The position numbers and the translations under genes were made by a program. This document shows, piece by piece, positions 1 through 5,573 of a stretch of 5,573 nt of DNA. The stretch is from Candidatus Gastranaerophilales bacterium (GTDB lineage: Bacteria; Cyanobacteriota; Vampirovibrionia; Gastranaerophilales; Gastranaerophilaceae). Below the pieces are notes generated by a model. It was not told the DNA's origin, did no database searches, and saw only the letters and a program-made list of their open reading frames with translations. How positions within the stretch are numbered: position 1 is the stretch's first letter; each line of letters begins with the position of its first letter. The stretch spans positions 1 to 5,573 of the forward strand of contig JAJQFK010000064.1 of the NCBI GenBank assembly GCA_021201175.1. The letters run 5' to 3'.

Positions 1-1392
1 GATATAATAAATAGTTTTATCGGAGAAATGACAAAATTTGTTCCCGATTTACAGTCATTATTTACCCCCGGTAATCACGAATTTGACGGCGGTCTTAAAC
101 TGTTGAAAAAATTATTATCATCTTTAAATGCAAAAATTTTAGTAACTAATCTTGATACCGAAAACTCTCCGTTATTTAAAGATATAACCGATAATAACCA
201 TTTAGTAAATCAAAAAATATTTACTGTTGAAGATAATAAAAATCCTGCTATAAAAAACAAACTGTTATTTTTGGGAATTTCTCCGGTAAACATGCCGGCA
301 TATCAAAAATCTTTAGATGGCATTAAGTTTATTGACAATATACAAAAGACACAGAAAAACGTCGAAAAAGAAGATTACAGAAAAACTCTTGACGATTGTA
401 AAAGAAGAATAAAAGAATTTAAAGACACCTATCCTAATGGCGTTGTAGTACTAATGGCACATACAGGAGTCGGCTTTGCAGATAATCTCGCAAAAGAATC
501 CTCTGTTGATTTGGTTTTTGACGGACATGAACATAAAGATACAATTCGTGTGGTTAATGGTACTCCTATTATTCCGTTGTCTATGAATTTTAAAAAAATT
601 GTTAATGCCAAAATTCATTTTGATGATAACGGCAAATTGGGAAAAGGAATTGAAATAAAATCATTTTGTCCTTTAGATTTTAAAAAACAAGGACCTATCC
701 ATAATCTGTATAACAATCTTTTAGGTAAAGATTTAGATAAAAAATATTCTATAAAAACCCCTAATCCTAATATTAATATATTGGATATAACAGATATCAG
801 AAAAGGCAATAATTATCTGGCTAATTTTGTAACAGATTCTGTCTTAGAGGAATTAAACAAAACAAATCCCGATATAGATTTTTTTGCCCTAAACTCATCT
901 GCTATACGTCACCCGCTTCCCGTATCAAAAAAACCTTCCGTTAGTAATTTTGAAGTAATGAATGTACTTGCAGGTATATGTGAAAATGACGGCAAAATAA
1001 TGACAACAAACATAAACGGACAAGGTTTACTTTATTTAATTTTAGATAATTTTATTTTTAATCAGGATTCTCCTGAAAAAAATCCGTTAATCCAATATTC
1101 AGGTTTAAAAATTGACAAAACAAACTTAATGAAAAATTTGGATAAAAATAAAACAGAAAAAGAGTTGTCTAAATTTGTTATTGATAAAAAAACAAATCAA
1201 CCTATTGACTTAAACAAAAACTACAAAATAGCGAATGTAGAAAAGTATTTCAATAAAAGCTTAAATCCTAATATAAAAGAGTTAAAAAAATCATCAGAAT
1301 ACCTTCCATATACCGTTCAGGATTTATTTAAACAACATTTCCGCAATTCAAACGGCACACTAACAGCACAATGTGACAATAGAATTTACTAA
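1..1392 (+). CDS. Metallophosphatase / 5'-nucleotidase family protein, 3' part (5' end outside window)
   Basis: The product is predicted to remove phosphate from nucleotides or related phosphate esters with a two-metal centre. The family is usually periplasmic or surface-exposed, but no signal peptide can be judged because the N-terminus is missing. The frame is open from base 1, so the ATG at 28 is an internal Met: the family's first metal-binding motif (DxH) and its GD motif should lie before GNHEFD and are absent here. With that Met as residue 1, GNHEFD is at 15-20, a metal-site His is in MAHTG (H145), and GHEH is at 166-169. A 5_nucleotid_C domain covers about 255-440, with NSSAIR (289-294, usually NGGGIR) and YSGLKID (357-363). 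The usual GGDGY-like substrate loop near the end is not apparent after IANVEKYF, which may mean a different substrate. The Lys/Asn-rich composition matches the AT-rich genome. The gene converges on nadC with 21 bp between stop codons, so it is a separate transcription unit. The family is secure; the substrate is unknown. Confidence 0.88.
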   Translation, partial: DIINSFIGEMTKFVPDLQSLFTPGNHEFDGGLKLLKKLLSSLNAKILVTNLDTENSPLFKDITDNNHLVNQKIFTVEDNKNPAIKNKLLFLGISPVNMPAYQKSLDGIKFIDNIQKTQKNVEKEDYRKTLDDCKRRIKEFKDTYPNGVVVLMAHTGVGFADNLAKESSVDLVFDGHEHKDTIRVVNGTPIIPLSMNFKKIVNAKIHFDDNGKLGKGIEIKSFCPLDFKKQGPIHNLYNNLLGKDLDKKYSIKTPNPNINILDITDIRKGNNYLANFVTDSVLEELNKTNPDIDFFALNSSAIRHPLPVSKKPSVSNFEVMNVLAGICENDGKIMTTNINGQGLLYLILDNFIFNQDSPEKNPLIQYSGLKIDKTNLMKNLDKNKTEKELSKFVIDKKTNQPIDLNKNYKIANVEKYFNKSLNPNIKELKKSSEYLPYTVQDLFKQHFRNSNGTLTAQCDNRIY

Positions 1393-1413
1393 ATATTCCG
1401 GTAATGAAATTTA

Positions 1414-2256
1414 TTACATATCTAAAGCGATATCTAAAGTTTTAGCCTTTGCAACAATTGCACTGGAAGAAATAACATCAACACCGGTCTGAGCGATTTC
1501 CTTAATTGTTTCAATTGTTACATTTCCGCTTGCCTCAATTAAAGCCTTATCTTGAATAATTTCTACACATTTCCTCATCAAAGCGCAATCCATATTATCC
1601 AGCATTATTATATCTGCATTAACGGATAAAGCCTCTTTTACCTGTTCTAATGTGTCGCATTCAATTTCTATTTTATGAGTATGAGAAATATTTTCACGAA
1701 TTTTCTCAACCGCTTTAGTTATTGAACCGGCATATTGTATATGATTATCTTTTATCATCACACAATCTGACAAATTAAACCTGTGCACTCTTGCCCCTCC
1801 GGTTAGAACAGCATACTTCTCAAACATTCTGAACCCCGGAGTTGTTTTTCTTGTATCAGTAATTCTTGCTTTATTGTTTCCTATTGCTTCCTGAAATTTA
1901 TTAGTTTCTGTTGCAATACCGCTTAATCTTTGAATGTAATTTAATGCAGTTCTTTCACCCGTTAAAACAGCCCTTGCTGAACCTTCAATTACGGCAAGCG
2001 TATCACCTTTTTTTATTTTATCGCCGTCTTTAAAGTTTTTAGTTACTTTTACATCATTTGAAAGAATTTTGAATACCATTTCCGCAATATCAATACCGCA
2101 CAATATACCATCTTGACGAGTATTTAAATTTGCGATAATACGTTCATTTTCAGGAACAAGATAATCTGTAGTAATATCACCAAATCCAATATCTTCTTTT
2201 AGGGCAGATTTAATATGTTCCTTGACTGTAAATTCTTGTAAAAGCTTAAAAGTCAT
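1414..2256 (-). CDS. nadC: Quinolinate phosphoribosyltransferase (decarboxylating), NadC
   Basis: NadC is a cytoplasmic enzyme that converts quinolinate and PRPP to nicotinate mononucleotide, CO2 and pyrophosphate, the last step of the de novo branch of NAD synthesis. The 280-residue length is normal for the family. The N-terminal domain (about 10-108) has GFGDITTDYLVP at 24-35. The C-terminal alpha/beta barrel begins with GERTALNYIQRLSGIAT (100-116). Substrate-binding residues are present: R102, DTRKTTPG at 134-141 (R136, K137), H158-R159 in GGARVHRFNLSD, K169 in MIKDNH, E197/E199 in IEIECDT, D220 in MLDNM, and EASGN at 241-245. The ATG start overlaps the nadB stop as ATGA and has AAGGA 5 nt upstream inside nadB, so the start is well supported and translation is probably coupled. 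The C-terminus LDIALDM matches the usual family ending. No anomalies were seen. Confidence 0.97.
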   Translation of the reverse strand: MTFKLLQEFTVKEHIKSALKEDIGFGDITTDYLVPENERIIANLNTRQDGILCGIDIAEMVFKILSNDVKVTKNFKDGDKIKKGDTLAVIEGSARAVLTGERTALNYIQRLSGIATETNKFQEAIGNNKARITDTRKTTPGFRMFEKYAVLTGGARVHRFNLSDCVMIKDNHIQYAGSITKAVEKIRENISHTHKIEIECDTLEQVKEALSVNADIIMLDNMDCALMRKCVEIIQDKALIEASGNVTIETIKEIAQTGVDVISSSAIVAKAKTLDIALDM

Positions 2257-3869
2257 AATATTCCTTCTTTCATTAGCGAATATTTAGAAAATTCCTGTGA
2301 TTTTGCATTTATATTTGTTTGAGGAAAATCCTCTCTATAATGGGCACCGCGCGATTCTTCTCTATTCAATGCGAAATCAACAATAATTGAAGCGATAATT
2401 AACATATTTCTAAATTCATAATGCTCTTTATCCGGACATTTATATTGATACCCAAAATGTTTTTTTAAGCAATCTATTTGCTGTTTTGCAGATTCCAGCT
2501 TCTGTTTATTTCTTATTATTCCGACATTATTCCACATTAAATTTTTTAGTTCAATAAATTTGCTGTCAATTCCGTCTTTACAAACAACAGATTCATTTTG
2601 ATAGATATCAATAATTTTTAATAATTGTTCATCCTCTGAAAAATTATTTTGAATATTTGAGGATTTTAAAAGTTCAACAAGTTCAAAAGCAGTAACTGCG
2701 CATTCCAAAATAGAATTTGAAGCAAGCCGGTTTGCCCCGTGCAATCCGGTACAACCTGCTTCTCCTATTGAGTAAAGTCCTTTTATTGAAGTAGTACCGT
2801 TTATTTTTGTTTTTATCCCGCCCATAAAATAATGTGCGGAAGGTGAAACAGGAATATAATCTTTAGACGGATTTATATTATATTCTTTACATGTTGCGAA
2901 TATAGTAGGAAATCTTTTTTCAAATTTTTCTTCACTTATATTTTTTGCATTAAGAAAGACATTATTTGCACCGGTTTGTGACATTTCATTAAAAATAGCA
3001 CGGGTGACAATATCTCTGGGGGCAAGTTCAAGCCTGCTGTCATACTTTTCCATAAAAGTTTTGCCGTTTTTATCAACAAGTTTTGCCCCTTCGCCTCTTA
3101 AAGCTTCTGTAATTAAAAACATTGTTCCGTTATTTCCGAGTGAAAAAGCAGTCGGATGAAACTGCACAAATTCCATATCTTTAACAACCGCGCCGGCTCT
3201 ATATGCCAGTGCAATACCATCACCCGTTGTTATATCAGGATTTGTCGTATAACTGTACAGCTGTCCTATACCGCCTGTTGCAAGTATAACTATAGGAGTT
3301 TCGATTACTTCATATTCATTTTTTTCATTATTGAATATAATCAGACCTCTGTTTACATTTGAAGAATCAGTCAAAAGTTCAACCGCAAGCGTTTCTTCGT
3401 AAATATCAATATCTTTTAAAGATGACAAATATTTTACAAGCGCATTTTCAATACAAAATCCGGTAGCATCTCCGCCGGCATGCAAGATTCGGTTTACACT
3501 GTGAGCAGCTTCTTTTGTGAATTTAAGTTTATTATTTTCATCTCTGTCAAAATCCACACCAAATTTTTGAAGTTCATTTACAACACGGGCGCTGTTTTTA
3601 GAAACAAATTCAGCCGCCTCTATATCTGAAAGTCCGGCACCGGCTTTCAAAGTGTCTTCTATATGTAAAGTACATGAATCCAGTTTGTTTTCAGGCATTA
3701 CACAAACCATACCGCCTTGTGCATATTTAGAATTTGACTCAATAAGCCTTGATTTTGTTACAATTAATAATCCATCAGGCAAATTAACTTCTTTTTGCAT
3801 TTTTATTGCGGCATAAATTCCGGCAATCCCGCTTCCGACAATAACTACAGAATATTTTAAATGTTTCAT
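2253..3869 (-). CDS. nadB: L-aspartate oxidase, NadB
   Basis: NadB is a cytoplasmic FAD enzyme that oxidises L-aspartate to iminoaspartate, which NadA condenses with dihydroxyacetone phosphate to form quinolinate. It can use oxygen or, in anaerobes, fumarate as electron acceptor. The 538-residue length is typical of the family. The Rossmann FAD motif GSGIAG is at 12-17, followed by SKYAQGG (47-53), HAGGDATG (130-137), the second FAD-binding ATGG (197-200) and GLHGANRLASNS (375-386). The five active-site residues known from E. coli NadB all have counterparts: E120 (KEAAHS), H238 (QFHPTAF), R285 (APRDIV), H346 (SAHYFMGG) and R381. They separate NadB from the related succinate dehydrogenase and fumarate reductase flavoproteins, together with the C-terminal helical domain ending in REESRGAHYREDFP (503-516). 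The ATG has AAAAGGA 6 nt upstream. The stop overlaps the nadC start. nadA is not adjacent and must be elsewhere. Confidence 0.97.
   Translation of the reverse strand: MKHLKYSVVIVGSGIAGIYAAIKMQKEVNLPDGLLIVTKSRLIESNSKYAQGGMVCVMPENKLDSCTLHIEDTLKAGAGLSDIEAAEFVSKNSARVVNELQKFGVDFDRDENNKLKFTKEAAHSVNRILHAGGDATGFCIENALVKYLSSLKDIDIYEETLAVELLTDSSNVNRGLIIFNNEKNEYEVIETPIVILATGGIGQLYSYTTNPDITTGDGIALAYRAGAVVKDMEFVQFHPTAFSLGNNGTMFLITEALRGEGAKLVDKNGKTFMEKYDSRLELAPRDIVTRAIFNEMSQTGANNVFLNAKNISEEKFEKRFPTIFATCKEYNINPSKDYIPVSPSAHYFMGGIKTKINGTTSIKGLYSIGEAGCTGLHGANRLASNSILECAVTAFELVELLKSSNIQNNFSEDEQLLKIIDIYQNESVVCKDGIDSKFIELKNLMWNNVGIIRNKQKLESAKQQIDCLKKHFGYQYKCPDKEHYEFRNMLIIASIIVDFALNREESRGAHYREDFPQTNINAKSQEFSKYSLMKEGIL
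2262..2266 (-). promoter_or_regulatory. Ribosome binding site of nadC, inside the end of nadB
   Basis: On the minus strand AAGGA, within the purine run GAAAGAAGGA, lies 5 nt before the nadC ATG. It sits in the last codons of nadB, just before the ATGA overlap. It fixes the nadC start and would let ribosomes finishing nadB re-initiate on nadC. Confidence 0.8.
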
Positions 3870-3875
3870 TATAAA

Positions 3876-3882
3876 TCCTTTT
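3876..3882 (-). promoter_or_regulatory. Ribosome binding site of nadB
   Basis: On the minus strand AAAAGGA is followed by 6 nt (TTTATA) and the nadB ATG. The spacing is ideal, and the GSGIAG flavin motif starts just 11 residues after this ATG, as expected for a true NadB N-terminus. Confidence 0.8.
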
Positions 3883-3892
3883 ATTTGTCAAC

Positions 3893-3898
3893 ATTGTA
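3893..3898 (-). promoter_or_regulatory. Possible -10 element for nadBC
   Basis: On the minus strand TACAAT matches the TATAAT consensus at five of six bases. It would place transcription start near 3886, leaving a leader of roughly 16 nt that contains the nadB ribosome binding site. The hexamer 17 nt upstream (TAGATT) is a poor -35, so the promoter would be weak or activator-dependent. AT-rich DNA gives such hexamers by chance, and nadBC might instead be read from the helicase gene or from further upstream. Its overlap with one arm of an inverted repeat is the main reason to note it. Confidence 0.25.
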
Positions 3899-3925
3899 AT
3901 TCAAACAAAAAATTTAATCTACAAT
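3893..3925. repeat. Imperfect AT-rich inverted repeat between helicase gene and nadB
   Basis: On the minus strand ATTGTA at 3925-3920 is the exact reverse complement of TACAAT at 3898-3893. The match continues inward as ATT/AAT and AAA/TTT, with one unpaired G in each arm and a loop of seven bases (TTTTTTG). That gives 12 pairs, only one of them G-C, so an RNA hairpin would be weak. It has no following T-tract and is a poor terminator. It could be an operator for a regulator of nadBC, or a chance product of base composition. Confidence 0.3.
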
Positions 3926-3933
3926 TAGTGTAA

Positions 3934-5573
3934 TTATAATGACATTTCGTCCGGCATTTCATTAAAAATATTTTTAATTCTTTCTACAGAACCGTCAGCG
4001 GAAGTATACCACTCACGAAAAGAAAGTCTTTCAACTTTTGCACCGGTACGTTCCATTAATATTTGTTTTTTTATTTGGGATTTATTAGACTTAATATTAT
4101 CCTCATAGCCGTCACATTCAAGTACAAGAACCTTGCCGTCGGATGATTTTATTGTCAAATCAGAACTCAAACCGGCAATTATATTACCCGCCGACACTTT
4201 ATATCCTTCCTGTATTAACCTTTGTGCAACTTCTCGTTCAAACAAATTTTTATATTGATTTTCATCATAGCTTAATTCACTGCTTAAACTATTCCTTGCT
4301 ATATAAGCCTGAACATATTCTATGTAGTCTTTTAGCAAACCTGACGGGAGAGATTTCGGGTCTTTTGAAATAAATATAATTTGTTTTTTTCTTGCCCTTG
4401 TTATTGCCACATTGAACAGATTAGGTATTTGTAAAAATGTAAGGCTCTGGTTAAAGCTGTTATTCGCAATAGCCCATGAAAGTATAATTATATCTCTTTC
4501 ATCACCTTGAAAAGTGTGTGCCGTACCTACTTCTATTTTGTGTTTCCTTATAACAGATTCAGAGAATACTTGATTTACCGCTTTTTTAATTAATTCTACC
4601 TGACCCCTGAACGGAGATATAATTCCGACAGTTACAGGTATGTGAAGGGGAGATTTTATTTTATCGTCATTTTGTATTATTTCTTGCAGCCTTTGCATTA
4701 TTGCTTCAGTTTCAGGCATGTTTCTGGTTATATCATAATCAACTTTACCATCAGGAACTTGAATTAATTCCAACACATCAGATTCATTACATTGTGACAT
4801 TATTCTTATTCTGTCACCATAAAATTCTTTATTACTAAAATCAATAATTGGCGCATAACTTCTAAAATGTTCATCAAGCAGTACCGGTTTTGAGGAATAA
4901 TAATTTGCCAAATCGAACATGGAATTTGTTCTGAATCTCCACATCAGCTGGTATTTATCAGGAATTTCATATTGACTTAAAAAAGACTGCTCTTTTGATT
5001 TTTCTAAGAATGATAAATGCGGAAGCTGTTTATCATCGCCTACAATTACTGCCTTTTTACACCTGTATAAAATAGGCATGCAGCTTGCTATATCACATTG
5101 AGAAGCTTCATCAATTATTGCGACATCAAACAATCCCGGTTTTAAGGGAAGTGAATTTGATATTGCATAAGTTGTTACACACCAGCAGGGAAAAGCCTCA
5201 AGAAGGGGAGTAAAATCTTCATCTTCAAGTAGCCTGTTTTGAAGATTTTTCTTTTTTGTAACAAGTGCTTTTGTATGAACTATTAATCTTTGACGCTTTA
5301 CCTGATCGCGTAAAAGATTTTTTAAAGAGTTCCTTCTTTTTCCTTTTAAAATTTCTGTTGCAAGTGTTTTTTGTTTCTTTTTAAGCATTTTTATTTCTTC
5401 AGACAATTGATGAATATTTCCGGTTTTAAATATTTTTGTTTCAATATATCTCGCCTGAGTTGATAATTTTGCAATAATAAGCTCAAGTTTTAACCGTTCA
5501 AGATTTTCATAATCGGGTTTAAAACTTTTATTTTGAATAATCTTTTTAAGCTGATAATTGGCAAATTTTGTGT
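3934..5573 (-). CDS. Superfamily 1 (Upf1-like) helicase with C-terminal endonuclease-like domain, 3' part (5' end outside window)
   Basis: The product is predicted to be an ATP-dependent DNA or RNA helicase fused to a nuclease-like domain. The frame stays open to the right edge. The TTG at 5406 is internal, because 55 sense codons precede it and the ATP-binding Walker A motif (motif I) is still missing. With the codon at 5571-5569 as residue 1, residues about 1-115 are Lys/Glu-rich and helical, resembling the coiled stalk of Upf1-type helicases. Motif II is DEASQC (154-159), motif III GDDKQLPH (178-185), the motif IV region DEHFRS (233-238), motif V GTAHTFQGDERD (349-360) and motif VI NVAITRAR (387-394). 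The C-terminal part (about 438-540) has FERE (444-447), SSDLTI (469-474) and LECDG (484-488), then KKQILMERTG. This fits the PD-(D/E)xK-like Vsr/DUF559/MTES_1575-type domain found at the ends of such helicases. The tail is diverged: no His follows ECDG and GW is replaced by GA. nadB follows after 64 bp with no clear terminator between. The helicase call is firm, nuclease activity is probable, and the biological role is unknown (defence or repair are options). Confidence 0.88.
   Translation of the reverse strand, partial: TKFANYQLKKIIQNKSFKPDYENLERLKLELIIAKLSTQARYIETKIFKTGNIHQLSEEIKMLKKKQKTLATEILKGKRRNSLKNLLRDQVKRQRLIVHTKALVTKKKNLQNRLLEDEDFTPLLEAFPCWCVTTYAISNSLPLKPGLFDVAIIDEASQCDIASCMPILYRCKKAVIVGDDKQLPHLSFLEKSKEQSFLSQYEIPDKYQLMWRFRTNSMFDLANYYSSKPVLLDEHFRSYAPIIDFSNKEFYGDRIRIMSQCNESDVLELIQVPDGKVDYDITRNMPETEAIMQRLQEIIQNDDKIKSPLHIPVTVGIISPFRGQVELIKKAVNQVFSESVIRKHKIEVGTAHTFQGDERDIIILSWAIANNSFNQSLTFLQIPNLFNVAITRARKKQIIFISKDPKSLPSGLLKDYIEYVQAYIARNSLSSELSYDENQYKNLFEREVAQRLIQEGYKVSAGNIIAGLSSDLTIKSSDGKVLVLECDGYEDNIKSNKSQIKKQILMERTGAKVERLSFREWYTSADGSVERIKNIFNEMPDEMSL

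Noticed and set aside
28..30. ATG at 28 as the start of the 5'-nucleotidase gene
   Set aside because: The frame is open back to base 1, and the family's DxH and GD motifs, which must precede GNHEFD, are missing. No ribosome binding site is needed to explain this Met; the gene is cut by the window edge.
429..809. Two minus-strand open frames of about 60 codons
   Set aside because: They lie entirely opposite the 5'-nucleotidase coding sequence, show no recognisable domain, and look like antisense shadows.
1401..1417. Short hairpin (GTAAT...ATTAC) between the convergent 5'-nucleotidase and nadC genes, as a bidirectional terminator
   Set aside because: The stem has only five standard pairs (seven with a wobble), is nearly all A-T, overlaps the nadC stop codon and has no T-tract on either side. 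It is too weak to call.
1418..1439. Direct repeat of ATATCTAAAG with a 12-bp period
   Set aside because: It lies inside the nadC C-terminus and encodes LDIALDM, a sequence pattern usual for the end of this protein family, so codon reuse explains it.
3156..3362. Plus-strand open frame of 68 codons inside nadB
   Set aside because: It is antisense to conserved NadB sequence, including the HPTAF region, and encodes nothing recognisable.
3868..3891. Consensus TTGACA (minus strand, 3891-3886) followed by TATAAT (3873-3868) as a strong promoter
   Set aside because: The spacer is only 12 nt and the TATAAT runs into the nadB start codon, so this cannot work as a normal sigma-70 promoter for nadB.
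4143..4373. Plus-strand open frame of 76 codons inside the helicase gene
   Set aside because: It is antisense to the nuclease-domain region, with low-complexity Leu/Tyr/Ser content typical of the reverse strand of AT-rich genes.
5404..5406. TTG at 5406 as the start of the helicase gene
   Set aside because: The same frame continues without a stop for 55 more codons to the right edge, and the essential Walker A motif would have to lie still further upstream.
1..5573. A functional link in which nadBC and the helicase-nuclease form an NAD-based defence system
   Set aside because: nadB and nadC are ordinary housekeeping enzymes with intact active sites. No NAD-cleaving effector, sensor or NAD-salvage defence gene is visible, and adjacency alone is not evidence.

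Overview
The window is AT-rich (about one third G+C by eye), uses the standard bacterial stop codons, is densely coding with short gaps, and has good AAGGA-type ribosome binding sites, so it is bacterial chromosome. The composition and protein style fit a low-GC anaerobe or gut bacterium, such as a Gastranaerophilales/Melainabacteria-type or Firmicutes-like lineage. That placement is an impression rather than a demonstrated assignment.

The window holds four protein genes, two of them cut by its edges. On the + strand (1-1392) is the 3' part of a metallophosphatase/5'-nucleotidase. Its reading frame is open to the left edge and the first metal-binding motif lies outside. It ends 21 bp from the end of a convergent minus-strand block. 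Read in its own direction, that block is the 3' part of a superfamily 1 (Upf1-like) helicase with a C-terminal endonuclease-like domain (5573-3934, open to the right edge), then nadB (L-aspartate oxidase, 3869-2253), then nadC (quinolinate phosphoribosyltransferase, 2256-1414).

nadB and nadC share an ATGA stop/start overlap and are clearly one translationally coupled unit for de novo NAD synthesis. NadB oxidises aspartate to iminoaspartate, NadA (not in this window) condenses that to quinolinate, and NadC converts quinolinate to nicotinate mononucleotide. All catalytic residues I could check in both proteins are present.

The 64-bp gap between the helicase gene and nadB is the only non-coding stretch with visible structure. 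It contains an imperfect AT-rich inverted repeat, a possible -10 element lying on one arm of that repeat, and the nadB ribosome binding site. No clear intrinsic terminator separates the helicase gene from nadB. No RNA genes, insertion sequences, CRISPR arrays or phage genes were seen, and no non-coding stretch exceeds 300 bp.

The least ordinary content is the helicase-nuclease fusion. Its domain layout resembles that of genome-defence or nucleic-acid quality-control proteins. No partner genes are visible, so a defence role is only a hypothesis.
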